Shown here: one piece after another, positions 33,260-42,136 of the stretch | How the letters are laid out: every line of letters starts with the position of its first letter | Position numbering within the stretch: position 1 is the first letter of the stretch | Assembly (NCBI GenBank): GCA_003602285.1 | Contig: QZVU01000004.1 | Span: forward strand, 297,976 to 361,975 | Origin: Arthrobacter frigidicola | Lineage (GTDB): Bacteria; Actinomycetota; Actinomycetes; Actinomycetales; Micrococcaceae | Reading direction: 5' to 3' | Length of the DNA: 64,000 bases | Notes under the pieces: model-generated | What the model saw: only the letters and a program-made list of their open reading frames with translations | Database searches by the model: none | What the model was told of the DNA's origin: nothing | Translations under genes and position numbers: made by a program

Positions 33260-34651
33260 ATGTCTCAACAAATCGCTACTGGACGGCATCCGCTGCTGCT
33301 TCCCTTGCTGGCATTCGCTCAGTTCCTCCTGGCCACCAGCTACAACATCGTGCTGGTTGCCCTTCCTGCCATGGGCGAAGACCTGGGCATGCCTGAAACC
33401 GCACTGCAGTGGGTGGCAAGTTCATATGCCCTTGCCTTCGGCGGGCTGCTGTTGCTGGGCGGCCGGCTCGGTGATGTGTTCGGGAGGCGCCGGCTGATCC
33501 TGCTGGGCCTGGCGCTTTTTGCTGCCGGATCCCTTGCAGCTGCACTGGCAGTGAACCCGGTCCTGCTTCTCTCCGGGCGGGTGCTCCAAGGTATCGGCGG
33601 CGCGCTGCTCTCTCCCGCCGTCGTAGCAACCATCGCTGTCTCGTTTGAAGAAGGGCCGGCCCGCTTCCGCGCCTTGGCAATCTGGGCCTCTGCAGGAGCT
33701 GTGGGACTCGCACTCGGATCCGCCCTGGGCGGGATCCTGATGGCCTTCTTCACGTGGCGGGCCACTTTCCTGCTTTTGGTGCCGTTGGCCCTGATCGGTC
33801 TGGTTGGTGCCTGGCGGGCAGCTCCATATGAAGACTTTCGTGCCGCACGCCGTTCGGTGGATCTTCTGGGCGGGACCTTCGCGGCACTGGGCGTTGCTGG
33901 AATCGTTTTTGCCCTCGCCGAACTTCCCAATCGTGGGGCGGATGTGACCGTTCTCGGTGCCGGTGTTGCCGGCGCCGTTCTGCTTGCCGCGTTCCTGTTT
34001 CGACAGAGAGCCGTAAGGAACCCGCTGCTGCAGCTCTCTCTGTTTCGGAGCCGGACGTTGACTGGCGGTTTGGTTGCCATGGTCCTCTTCACGGGATCCA
34101 TTGGCACCAGCTACTACATCTTTACTCTGTTCACCCAGAGCGTGCTCGGCACATCGGCGTTGGCTACCGGGCTCGCATTCCTGCCTTGGGGCGTTACCGC
34201 ACTACTCGCCTCGAGCATGGCCAAGGTTGCTCTCAACCGCCTTGGCATCCGCGGCGCACTGATTCTTGGGCTGTTGATCGCAGCCGGGGGCAATGCCGGG
34301 TTCGCCTCGTCCCTCACCCCTGACGCATCCCTGACGGTGATGGTTGCATGGACCGCTCTGCTGGGTATTGGCCAAGCCGTCGCCTTCGCCCCCTTGTTTG
34401 CATCGGCGGGTGCCGGTGTCCCTGCAGATCAGCAGGGCGTTGCTTCTGCCCTGATGTCTACCATCCAGCAGGTTGGTACCGCCCTCGGACTGGCCGTCCT
34501 GATCGGCCTGGCAACCTGGACCATAAACACCTCCGGCGCGGTTGGTGTCGAAGCCACAGCTAACGGCCTGCAGATCGCCACCTGGATGGGCGCGGGCATC
34601 CTTGCCAGCAGTGCTGCACTCACCGCGCTCATCATGCCAGGAAGGAAGTAG
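33260..34651 (+). CDS. MFS transporter, DHA2 (EmrB/QacA)-like
   Basis: A 463-residue multi-TM transporter. Family features: N-terminal NIVLVALPAMGEDLGMPETA, then LQWVASSYALAFGGLLLLGG, the motif A loop RLGDVFGRRRL, GRVLQGIGGALLSPA (motif C region). It likely exports a drug or toxic metabolite with H+ antiport. ATG 33260 (MSQQIATG) has GAAAGG 8 nt upstream; the frame back to 33227 would start inside the operator. Codon usage is less GC-biased than in the flanking core genes. Controlled by the upstream TetR (shared operator). Confidence 0.9.
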   Translation: MSQQIATGRHPLLLPLLAFAQFLLATSYNIVLVALPAMGEDLGMPETALQWVASSYALAFGGLLLLGGRLGDVFGRRRLILLGLALFAAGSLAAALAVNPVLLLSGRVLQGIGGALLSPAVVATIAVSFEEGPARFRALAIWASAGAVGLALGSALGGILMAFFTWRATFLLLVPLALIGLVGAWRAAPYEDFRAARRSVDLLGGTFAALGVAGIVFALAELPNRGADVTVLGAGVAGAVLLAAFLFRQRAVRNPLLQLSLFRSRTLTGGLVAMVLFTGSIGTSYYIFTLFTQSVLGTSALATGLAFLPWGVTALLASSMAKVALNRLGIRGALILGLLIAAGGNAGFASSLTPDASLTVMVAWTALLGIGQAVAFAPLFASAGAGVPADQQGVASALMSTIQQVGTALGLAVLIGLATWTINTSGAVGVEATANGLQIATWMGAGILASSAALTALIMPGRK

Positions 34652-34836
34652 CGGCTCGAGCGATACGCCAGAGCGGCCGGGTCACCTGCCTGCACCAACC
34701 TTCCTGGTGCGGTTGAGCATGCCGTCCACATCAAGTGGAACACGGCCGAATCAGCACGATAGGTTCGAGAAAGCAATAAGTAGTTCCCATAGCGGCGCCG
34801 CGGTCGTAAGGGCGATCGAGCCGAAAGAAAGGACGG

Positions 34837-35919
34837 ATGGACTTGCAGATGGATTCGGTGCTTTTTGTGGGTGGGTCCGGGGTTGTAGGCAGGACTGCGG
34901 TCCGGTGGTTCAGGACCTATCACCCCGATATTCCAGTGTTCATCGGGGGGCGCAACGTGGATGCGGCTCGGGAGGTCGCCCAGGACGTTGGCGGAGCCGA
35001 GGCAATCAAGATCGATGTAATGACTCCGGGCCTGGGAATCGAAGACCTTGACCCGAAGGCCGTGGTCATGCTGGCCCCCGATCCGGTCCTTTACGGCTTG
35101 AGATACGCCCAGGACCGCCAGATCCCCTATGTGAGTATCGGCACTGGGCTGCTCGAAGCAGGGTTTGAAGCCGCGCACTTCGCGCGCAGGCCGGATGCCG
35201 CACCGGTTGTTCTGGCAAGTCAATGGTCCGCCGGCGCGGCGACCTTCCTGGCTCTCAGGGCGGCCTCCTTCCTGGATGAGGTCCGGTCGATCCGCGTCGG
35301 TGTTGTCCTCGATCCAGACGACCCGGCCGGCCCGGCAGCTCTCGAGGACATGAAACGGCAGCAGGAAAGCGGGGCTGCCGCACTCGTCGTCCGTGACGGT
35401 CACCGTGAGCTGCTGTCCGGGGCAGCGGGTGAAGCATCTGTCACCTCGGTGGACGGACGCGGCCTGGACGCCGTTGCCTTCTCCCCGCTCGACATCACCA
35501 GCCTGCACGCAGCAACGGGCGCGTCGGATATTCAGGTCAACATTGCGACAGAGGTGTCCTCGAGCCACCGTCGAGGAGAGGCCATCAGTGCCGAGATCGT
35601 CGTCGACGTTACCGGCGTCCAGCAGGGCCAACCCAAGAACGTGAGGGCTTCCCTGGAGTTTGCGGAAGGGCAGGCATCCCTGACCGGCCTCCTCGCGGTC
35701 CTGTCCGTATCGGCGGTTCTGGGGCTCGGAGGAAACCCGCCCCGTGCCGCAGGTTTATACATGCCCGAACTGCTCATGACCCCCGATGAAGCGCTGACGA
35801 AGATCAGAGACGCCGGAGGAGTCATCAAAACGGGCGAGCCCACGCCGGTTCAAGGCGACAGGCAACCCAACGATGACGATGCGATCAAGCAGCCTCGAGC
35901 TGCGAGCTCCCACCGTTAG
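34837..35919 (+). CDS. Saccharopine-dehydrogenase-like NAD(P)-binding protein
   Basis: A 360-residue oxidoreductase-like protein. N-terminal Rossmann motif VLFVGGSGVVGRTAVRWF, then VFIGGRNVDAAREVAQDVGG and VVMLAPDPVLYGLRYAQDRQ, typical of saccharopine-dehydrogenase-type NAD(P)-binding domains; the C-terminal half is not assignable by eye. ATG 34837 has GAAAGG at good spacing. It follows the MFS gene by 185 bp, with a weak hairpin (34694-34712) between them. Substrate unknown; the tail after about residue 335 is polar and low in conservation signals. A 10-bp inverted repeat (35929-35984) lies after the stop. Confidence 0.75.
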   Translation: MDLQMDSVLFVGGSGVVGRTAVRWFRTYHPDIPVFIGGRNVDAAREVAQDVGGAEAIKIDVMTPGLGIEDLDPKAVVMLAPDPVLYGLRYAQDRQIPYVSIGTGLLEAGFEAAHFARRPDAAPVVLASQWSAGAATFLALRAASFLDEVRSIRVGVVLDPDDPAGPAALEDMKRQQESGAAALVVRDGHRELLSGAAGEASVTSVDGRGLDAVAFSPLDITSLHAATGASDIQVNIATEVSSSHRRGEAISAEIVVDVTGVQQGQPKNVRASLEFAEGQASLTGLLAVLSVSAVLGLGGNPPRAAGLYMPELLMTPDEALTKIRDAGGVIKTGEPTPVQGDRQPNDDDAIKQPRAASSHR

Positions 35920-36117
35920 AAGAAAGTGGGGGGTGGGATCGATACCGTAGGCGAGTTCCTGAATCACGGCCCGGTCCCACCCCCGCCCATCAGAAGCCCT
36001 GGCCGCCCAGGGCCGCGGGGAAGACCTGGGCATCCCAGTAATTTGCTCCGGTCGGTCTTTTTTCACGAGTTTGGAAAGACACCATTCCGTTCTGCGAAGG
36101 CACCCTGCCGGCGGGAA

Positions 36118-37119
36118 TCATCTGTCTGCCGTGGACAGTGCCTGGTCGTCCTTGTCCTCGTCGCCGCGGGTCTTGCGCAGACTCGCGACGGTCGCTACGA
36201 CGATGGTGGCGGCGATGAAGAGCAGCGAGAACCAGATGGGGATCTCGGGTACCCAGAGGAGCGGTTCCCCGCCGTTTATGAAGGGCAGTTCGTTGACGTG
36301 CAGGGCGTGGAAGACGAGTTTCACGCCAATGAAGCCAAGGATGACGGCCAGACCCTGGGCGAGGTAGACCAGGCGTTCGAGCAGCCCTCCGATGAGGAAA
36401 AACAGCTGACGCAGGCCCATCAGCGCGAACGCGTTGGCGGTGAAAACGATGTAGGCCTCATTGGTCAGTCCGTAGATTGCCGGGATCGAATCGACAGCGA
36501 AGATGAGGTCCACAAAGCCGATCGCAATGATCGTCAGCAGCATGGGCGTGGCGAAACGCTTCCCGCCCTGCATCACGGTGAGTTTGTCCTGGTGATACTC
36601 ATCGGTGACGGGTAGGACCCGGCGGATCAGTGTCATGAACTTGCCGTCGGCCGGATTGGACTCGTGACTGCTGAACGCCTGCCGGTAGGCCAGGACGAGC
36701 AGCAGGGCGCCGAAGATGTAGAAGATCCAGGAGAAGTTCTCGATCAGGGTCGCTCCAATGGCGATGAACCCGCCGCGCAGAATGAGGGCGATGATGATCC
36801 CGATCATCAGCACCTTCTGCTGGTACTTCTTCGGCACCGCGAATCCGGCCATCACGATAAGGAAGACGAAGAGGTTGTCGATCGACAGTGCCTTTTCAGT
36901 GAGGTATCCGGCGAAGTACTCACCACCGAACGTCCATCCCGACACCATGCCGATCCCCACCCCGAACAGCAGGGCGAGCCCGATGTAGAACGCCGACCAG
37001 CGCGCCGATTCTGCGATGGACGGCTCGTGGGGTTTGCGCACGTGGGCAAAGAACTCGTAAACGAAAAACAGGATCGTCACAGCGATCGTGATGAGCCAGA
37101 TCAGGGGTGTGATCTGCAT
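36118..37119 (-). CDS. TerC/Alx-family membrane protein (Mn2+ exporter-like)
   Basis: A 333-residue protein with about nine TM helices. TerC features: GYLTEKALSIDNLFVFLIVM, RGGFIAIGATLIENFSWIFYIFG, IGFVDLIFAVDSIPAIYGLT with acidic membrane residues. Homologues (Alx, MeeF/MeeY) export Mn2+, often to metallate exported proteins. ATG 37119 has GGGAG 7 nt upstream; the frame to 37206 runs into the riboswitch. The leader carries a yybP-ykoY-type Mn2+ aptamer (37155-37257), which supports manganese control. Confidence 0.92.
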   Translation of the reverse strand: MQITPLIWLITIAVTILFFVYEFFAHVRKPHEPSIAESARWSAFYIGLALLFGVGIGMVSGWTFGGEYFAGYLTEKALSIDNLFVFLIVMAGFAVPKKYQQKVLMIGIIIALILRGGFIAIGATLIENFSWIFYIFGALLLVLAYRQAFSSHESNPADGKFMTLIRRVLPVTDEYHQDKLTVMQGGKRFATPMLLTIIAIGFVDLIFAVDSIPAIYGLTNEAYIVFTANAFALMGLRQLFFLIGGLLERLVYLAQGLAVILGFIGVKLVFHALHVNELPFINGGEPLLWVPEIPIWFSLLFIAATIVVATVASLRKTRGDEDKDDQALSTADR

Positions 37120-37154
37120 GAGGAGGCTCCCAAGGGTAGGCGTTGAACAGATAC

Positions 37155-37257
37155 GCCAAGGTCTCCTCCGCCCGGACTGCACCGGACCAAACGACCCGAG
37201 ATGCATTAGTGCATCCGTATTGACGGGCCGATCACAGGCGGGAGTACTCCCCTTGAT
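37155..37257 (-). promoter_or_regulatory. yybP-ykoY-type Mn2+ riboswitch upstream of terC
   Basis: On the reverse strand the segment begins ATCAAGGGGAGTACTCCC and ends GGGCGGAGGAGACCTTGG. The GGGGAGTA box, the GGAGGAGACC box and the pairing of CAAGG (37255-37251) with CCTTG (37161-37157) are the conserved features of this aptamer class. Downstream, CCTCCTC lies between the GGGAG ribosome-binding site and the ATG and could pair with the aptamer's GGAGGAG, giving a plausible switch (inference). Confidence 0.8.
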
Positions 37258-37405
37258 AGGAGAACCCTAACCGATTCAAGCCCGTCGTCCTAACCGGCGC
37301 GGGCCGGGGCGGACCCGGTCCTGTTGATTTCAAAGGGCGTTGACCCGGCAAAACCAGTTCCCTCCACGAGCGACATTCGAAGATCTTTGCTCAGTCGATC
37401 GCCTG

Positions 37406-37411
37406 TAGGCT
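37406..37411 (+). promoter_or_regulatory. -10-like TAGGCT for the NmrA-SnoaL gene
   Basis: TAGGCT lies 4 nt before the palindrome 37415-37430, so transcription would start inside that palindrome. The leader would be about 90 nt. Confidence 0.4.
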
Positions 37412-37414
37412 AAG

Positions 37415-37430
37415 GTGAGTAAGTACTCAC
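37415..37430. promoter_or_regulatory. Palindromic TetR-type operator GTGAGTA-AG-TACTCAC
   Basis: Perfect 7-2-7 palindrome at the predicted transcription start of the NmrA-SnoaL gene. A TetR gene (38846-39406) converges on that gene's end; the same site is not seen at the TetR's own promoter. Confidence 0.65.
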
Positions 37431-37510
37431 TCACACGTTTTGGTTCGCCTTGAGTGTTTTCTTGAACCCGCGGACAGAACGTGGTCCAGTGCAACGATGA
37501 GGAGATAGTA

Positions 37511-38857
37511 ATGAGCAGTTCAGCGGAAAACGCAGGCACGGTCCTTGTGACAGGTGCCTCAGGCACAACGGGAAGTCGGGTGCTCAGGCTCCTTCTCGAA
37601 GCAGGAGTAGCGGCTCGGGGCGCAACGAGGTCCCCGGGCAGCAACCCTGATCTCGTGAAGTTCGACTGGGTGGATCCAACGACGTACGCCGCTGCAACCA
37701 AAGGGTGCAGTGCCCTCTATCTCGTTGCTCCCGTGGCCGAGCCTGCAGCAATCGAACTGGTCAAAGCCTTCGCTGCTGTCGCGAAGGCAAACGGGGTAAA
37801 ACGGGTCGTTGTCCTCAGTTCGTCCTCGCTTCCTACCGATGACGAGTCCATCCGGCATCCTCTGGTCGAGATCGCGCGGTACGTGCGCTCCGAGTTCGAA
37901 CAGGTCGCCATCCTGCGGCCCTCCTGGTTCATGTCCAACATGATTGGGTCCACACCGCTTGCGCGCGCGATTCGTGAGCGCGCCGTCGTTGTCTCCGCTA
38001 CCGGCGAGGCGAGGGTGGCGTTCATCGATCCAGACGACATCGCCGACGTCGCCGTGAAGATACTGCAGGAGGACTCGGAAGCGTTCTCCGCCGGTGATGC
38101 TGTCCTGACAGGGCCCAGCACCCATAGCTTCCGCGAGATGGCCTCGCTCATCTCGCGCGAGGTAGGGCACCCGATTTTTCATCTTGCCTTGGATATTGAT
38201 GAGTTTGCGTCGTTCCTGGTGGAAAGCGGTGTTCCCGCCGTTCCTGCTCGTGAACTTGCCGCCTTGGACCGGGTTGTTGCCGCCGGCGCTGAGGATCGTG
38301 TCACAGACACCGTTGAACGGATCATCGGACGCCCAGCTCATCACCTCGAGCAGTACATCAGGTCATACGCCGCTGAATTGCAGGACCTAGGAGGAGCAGG
38401 TCCCGACCGGGAAGCGGCGCGCGATGCGCTGTCAACGATGGCGTGGTTCATTGACCGGGGGCAGTGGCACGACCTCGAAGCTCTCTTCACGCCAGAAGTC
38501 AGCCTGGATTACTCACGCGCCCGAGGCGCGAGTTCGACTATCAGCCGAACCGAGCTTGTGAAGAACTGGCGGGAACGTCTCGGCCCGTTGGAGGCGTCAC
38601 AGCATGTCCTCGGAGGCATTCGAGCGTCGGTGACCGGAGAAGTTGCTCACGTCTCGGCGAATGTACTGGCCTATCTCCTGGCTCGCCCGGCCGACGGGGG
38701 AACCGGCGAACTTACAAAAAACGGAGGTCAGTGGGAAGTCGAAATGGTGGTTCGGGACGGAAGCTGGAGAATCCGAAGCATGACGGCATCCCTGAGTTGG
38801 GCCGAGGGGCGACAGGATGTCCTCGAGGGGGCGCAGAGCCGCAGCTCACGCGCCTGA
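37511..38857 (+). CDS. NmrA-like NAD(P)-binding / SnoaL-like fusion protein
   Basis: A 448-residue two-domain protein. The N-terminal 285 or so residues are an atypical SDR/NmrA domain (VLVTGASGTTGSRVLRLLLE, VVVLSSSSLPTDDESIRHPL, VAILRPSWFMSNMIGSTPLA). The C-terminal about 130 residues look like a SnoaL/NTF2 cone (ALSTMAWFIDRGQWHDLEAL, FTPEVSLDYS, WEVEMVVRDGSWRIRSMTAS). The first domain resembles NmrA/QOR2-type redox sensors or reductases, the second small-molecule cyclase/hydratase or binding folds. ATG 37511 follows AGGAG by 7-8 nt. The end overlaps the convergent TetR by 12 bp. The catalytic role is unknown. Confidence 0.8.
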   Translation: MSSSAENAGTVLVTGASGTTGSRVLRLLLEAGVAARGATRSPGSNPDLVKFDWVDPTTYAAATKGCSALYLVAPVAEPAAIELVKAFAAVAKANGVKRVVVLSSSSLPTDDESIRHPLVEIARYVRSEFEQVAILRPSWFMSNMIGSTPLARAIRERAVVVSATGEARVAFIDPDDIADVAVKILQEDSEAFSAGDAVLTGPSTHSFREMASLISREVGHPIFHLALDIDEFASFLVESGVPAVPARELAALDRVVAAGAEDRVTDTVERIIGRPAHHLEQYIRSYAAELQDLGGAGPDREAARDALSTMAWFIDRGQWHDLEALFTPEVSLDYSRARGASSTISRTELVKNWRERLGPLEASQHVLGGIRASVTGEVAHVSANVLAYLLARPADGGTGELTKNGGQWEVEMVVRDGSWRIRSMTASLSWAEGRQDVLEGAQSRSSRA

Positions 38858-39406
38858 GCCTCGGAGACTGTCGGCCCAGGCACTGCCTTCTTCAGGGGTG
38901 GGATCCAACGCGTTGACGCTGTTGATGAGTTGGCCGATGGCAAGATATTGCTGGATTTCTACGTCCGTCGCACCAAGGCGCAGACGCAGAAAATCGACCT
39001 GGTCGGAATAGCATTCAGCCACGGCCTGACGAAGCGCCGGCACGGAAGATGCGGCGGTCGCATGAAGCAGGACCATCGCCGCATTTCGATCAATCCCCGT
39101 ACGCACAGCGCGTTCTCGCAAGACATCAGCTGCCGAGAACGGGCGTCCGGACGCCTCGACGCCTTCAATGCTTTCAAGGATCGCCGCCCTTAAGCGCAGC
39201 TTGACCTCCTCAAGGACCGCGACAAAGAGAGCCTCCTTGCTCGGCCAGATCTTATAGAGGTAACCCTCAGACAGATTGGCTGCTGCAGCGATGGCGGCTG
39301 TGGTCGTGCCGTAATATCCACGAACACTGAACACCTCAAGAGCTGCATCGATGATCTCGGCACGCCGTTCAGTGCTGGTGGACAATCGACGCGACTTGGC
39401 TTCCAT
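38846..39406 (-). CDS. TetR-family regulator (related to 32603-33142)
   Basis: A 186-residue repressor. HTH: SVRGYYGTTTAAIAAAANLS, EGYLYKIWPSKEALFVAVLE. The ligand domain shares the pattern NAAMVLLHATAASSVPALRQ, AVAECYSDQVDFLRLR with the TetR at 32603-33142, so the two are paralogues. ATG 39406 lies exactly 6 nt after TACCCT on the reverse strand (leaderless). It probably controls the neighbouring NmrA-SnoaL gene through the palindrome at 37415-37430 (inference). Confidence 0.9.
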   Translation of the reverse strand: MEAKSRRLSTSTERRAEIIDAALEVFSVRGYYGTTTAAIAAAANLSEGYLYKIWPSKEALFVAVLEEVKLRLRAAILESIEGVEASGRPFSAADVLRERAVRTGIDRNAAMVLLHATAASSVPALRQAVAECYSDQVDFLRLRLGATDVEIQQYLAIGQLINSVNALDPTPEEGSAWADSLRGSGA

Positions 39407-39412
39407 TCTGGA

Positions 39413-39418
39413 AGGGTA
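39413..39418 (-). promoter_or_regulatory. -10-like TACCCT, TetR gene (leaderless)
   Basis: Reverse strand TACCCT, 6 nt (TCCAGA), ATG 39406; no ribosome-binding site is visible. Confidence 0.45.
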
Positions 39419-39528
39419 GCAAGTGCGGGAGGCGGTGCCTGGCATGCTCCTCAAAGCCCGTGACGGTTGCAGGAGGCTCTCGAGTGCGACGAGGGTGGCT
39501 GCTGCGTGAAGGCGAAGACGAAGACCAG

Positions 39529-40593
39529 CTAGGAGGATGCCGGCGCGGTCTGCCCGGCCGGTGCGGCGCTGCCGGCTGGAAGGGCTCCGCCGGACCCCTT
39601 CCGCGGGCGGGCCGAGCGCACCGTGCGCAGCATGTCGATGGTCAGCAGCACCAGGCCCGACCAGACGAGTCCGAAGCCGACCCAGCGCTCAGGCGGCATC
39701 TCCTCCCCGAAGACGAAGAGGGCCAGCAGGAACTGCAGGATCGGGGCGAGGTACTGGAGCAGGCCGATGGTGCTCAGGGGCAGACGGCGCGCGGCCGCCC
39801 CGAAGAAGATCAGGGGGACCGCGGTGATGACCCCGGAGGCCGCCATGATCCAGAAGTGCCCAGGACCTTCGGTGGTGAGGGTGGCGGCGCCCGTCGCGCC
39901 CAGCCAGATCATCACCGCGGCGGCGACCGGGGTGAGCAGCGCCGTCTCGATGCTCAGGCTCGACACAGCGTCGACGCGCGATCCCACGCGCTTCTTGACG
40001 AAGCCGTAGAAGCCGAAGGAAAAGGCGAGGATCAGGGCGATCCAGGGCACGGAACCGTACCCGACGGCGAGGACGATGACCGCGACGAAGCCCAGCCCGA
40101 TGGCCGCCCACTGGAGGCGGCGCAGTTTCTCCCGGAGCACGATGACCCCGAGCAGCACCGAGACGATCGGGTTGATGAAGTAGCCGAGGGCCGCCTCGAT
40201 CGCGTGCCCGGTGGTGACACCGTAGGTGTAGGTCAGCCAGTTCAGGGCGATGAGGGCGCCGGCCACGGCGAGGGTTCCGACAATGCCCGGGGTGCGCACC
40301 GCCGCAAGCACGGTGTGCCAGGCCTTGGTGGCAGTGAGCAGCAGGACACAGAAGATCAGCGACCACAGGACGCGGTTCGCGACAATCTCCACCGCGCCGG
40401 CCGGGTGAAGGATGAGGAAGTAGAGCGGGAGCAGGCCCCAGAGTCCGTACGCGCCGATGCCGTAGAAGATGCCGAGTGAGTTCTCACTGCGGGCAGGTCG
40501 TTGAGTTTTTACCGCTGTCGCATCGCTCACACGGTGAGGAACCGTGCCGGGACGAAATTTATTCCCAACGGGCCGAAGTGAGATCTCCGCCAC
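39529..40593 (-). CDS. rarD: RarD/EamA-type transporter
   Basis: A 354-residue DMT-superfamily protein with about ten TM helices. RarD features: GIFYGIGAYGLWGLLPLYFL, VEIVANRVLWSLIFC, EAALGYFINPIVSVLLGVIV and GLLQYLAPILQFLLALFVFG, EEMPPERWVGFGLVW. Substrate unknown (RarD gave chloramphenicol sensitivity in E. coli; metabolite export is assumed). GTG 40593 has AGGGGG 8 nt upstream; GTG 40530 would remove a non-conserved 21-residue head. It is divergent from fprA. Confidence 0.9.
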   Translation of the reverse strand: MAEISLRPVGNKFRPGTVPHRVSDATAVKTQRPARSENSLGIFYGIGAYGLWGLLPLYFLILHPAGAVEIVANRVLWSLIFCVLLLTATKAWHTVLAAVRTPGIVGTLAVAGALIALNWLTYTYGVTTGHAIEAALGYFINPIVSVLLGVIVLREKLRRLQWAAIGLGFVAVIVLAVGYGSVPWIALILAFSFGFYGFVKKRVGSRVDAVSSLSIETALLTPVAAAVMIWLGATGAATLTTEGPGHFWIMAASGVITAVPLIFFGAAARRLPLSTIGLLQYLAPILQFLLALFVFGEEMPPERWVGFGLVWSGLVLLTIDMLRTVRSARPRKGSGGALPAGSAAPAGQTAPASS

Positions 40594-40621
40594 TGGTTTA
40601 GCCCCCTGCGCTGCACTGATT

Positions 40622-40627
40622 TAGAAT
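40622..40627 (+). promoter_or_regulatory. -10-like TAGAAT upstream of fprA
   Basis: TAGAAT is exactly 6 nt before an in-frame ATG (40634). Initiation there would add 22 residues (MCANSAHRP...) to FprA; the GTG at 40700 with its own GAAGG ribosome-binding site gives the usual N-terminus. Confidence 0.45.
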
Positions 40628-40699
40628 AGAGAAATGTGCGCAAATTCGGCGCACCGACCGGTTACCTTGAGTGTTTCCACCACGGAAGAAGGCAAATCA

Positions 40700-42121
40700 G
40701 TGTCTACCTCAGCTGCGGGCCGTCCGCTGCGGGTCGCGATCATCGGGGCCGGCCCCGCCGGCGTGTATGCCGCGGACATCCTGACGAAATCCCACCAGGT
40801 CCAGGGAGGGGATTTCGAGGTCAGCATCGACCTCTTCGACCAATACCCGGCCCCCTACGGCCTCATCCGGTACGGTGTGGCCCCCGACCACCCGCGCATC
40901 AAGGGCATCGTCAACGCCCTGCACAAGGTGCTCGACCGCGGCGACATCCGGTTCCTGGGCAACGTCAACTACGGCCGCGACCTCACCCTTTCAGACTTCC
41001 GCCGCTTCTACGACGCCGTCATCTTCGCCACGGGCGCGGTCAAGGACGCCGACCTCAACATCCCCGGGATCGACCTCGAGGGTTCGTTCGGCGGCGCGGA
41101 CTTCGTCTCCTGGTACGACGGGCACCCCGACGTCAGCCGCGACTGGCCCCTCGAGGCCCGGGAGATCGCCGTCATCGGCAACGGCAATGTCGCCCTTGAC
41201 GTCGCCCGCATGCTCTCCAAGCACGCAGACGACCTGCTGACCACCGAAATTCCCGATAACGTCTACGAGGGCCTTCGGCGTTCGCCCGTCACCGACGTCC
41301 ACGTCTTCGGGCGGCGGGGCCCGGCGCAGGTGAAGTTCACTCCGCTCGAGCTGCGGGAGCTGTCCCACTCGCGCGACGTCGACATCGTCCTCTACCCCGA
41401 GGACTTCGACTTCGACGAGGCCTCCGAGAAGCAGATCGCGACGAACAACCAGACCAAGACCATGGTCAAGACCCTCACGAACTGGCTGGTCGAGGACGAA
41501 CCCACCGGCGCCTCCCGCCGGCTGCACCTGCACTTCCTTCACACCCCGGTGGAGATCTACGATTCGCCGGAGACCCCGGGCAGGGTGGCCGGCATCCGGT
41601 TCGAGCGCACCGAGCTCACCGGCGAGGGCACCGTCCGCGGCACCGGAACCGTCATCGACTACCCGGTGCAGGCCGTCTACCGGGCCGTTGGCTACTTCGG
41701 CTCGGAACTGCCGGAGGTCGGCTTCGATTCAAGGCGCGGCGTGATCCCCAACGAGGGTGGACGCGTCATCGACCAGGAGGGCAACCCCGTCCCGGGCATC
41801 TACGCCACCGGGTGGATCAAGCGCGGCCCCGTCGGGCTCATCGGCCACACCAAGGGCGACGCCCTGGAGACCATCGGCTTCCTGCTGGAGGACCGGCTCA
41901 ACCTGCCGGCGGCCGAGGACCCCTCGGAGGACGCCATCATCAACCTGCTCGAATCCCGCGGCGTCCAGTACACCACCTGGGAAGGATGGCTGCGCCTGGA
42001 CGCCCACGAGCTGAAACTCGGAGCCAACTTCGTCAACACCACGGAGAACGGCGAACTCGTCCGCGAACGGGTCAAGCTCGTCCCGCGCGAGGACATGATC
42101 GCCATATCGCGCGGGGAGTGA
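40700..42121 (+). CDS. fprA: Ferredoxin/flavodoxin-NADP+ reductase FprA (adrenodoxin-reductase type)
   Basis: A 473-residue flavoprotein that moves electrons between NADPH and ferredoxin. FAD motif VAIIGAGPAGVYAADILTKS, then the family signature QYPAPYGLIRYGVAPDHPRI, NADP motif IAVIGNGNVALDVARMLSKH, DVHVFGRRGPAQVKFTPLEL and ATGWIKRGPVGLIGHTKGDA at the FAD/C-terminal site. Start GTG 40700 has GAAGG 7-8 nt upstream; an in-frame ATG at 40634 could be used from a leaderless transcript. A hairpin terminator follows at 42137-42164. Confidence 0.94.
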   Translation: MSTSAAGRPLRVAIIGAGPAGVYAADILTKSHQVQGGDFEVSIDLFDQYPAPYGLIRYGVAPDHPRIKGIVNALHKVLDRGDIRFLGNVNYGRDLTLSDFRRFYDAVIFATGAVKDADLNIPGIDLEGSFGGADFVSWYDGHPDVSRDWPLEAREIAVIGNGNVALDVARMLSKHADDLLTTEIPDNVYEGLRRSPVTDVHVFGRRGPAQVKFTPLELRELSHSRDVDIVLYPEDFDFDEASEKQIATNNQTKTMVKTLTNWLVEDEPTGASRRLHLHFLHTPVEIYDSPETPGRVAGIRFERTELTGEGTVRGTGTVIDYPVQAVYRAVGYFGSELPEVGFDSRRGVIPNEGGRVIDQEGNPVPGIYATGWIKRGPVGLIGHTKGDALETIGFLLEDRLNLPAAEDPSEDAIINLLESRGVQYTTWEGWLRLDAHELKLGANFVNTTENGELVRERVKLVPREDMIAISRGE

Positions 42122-42136
42122 CCTCGGTTACACTGT

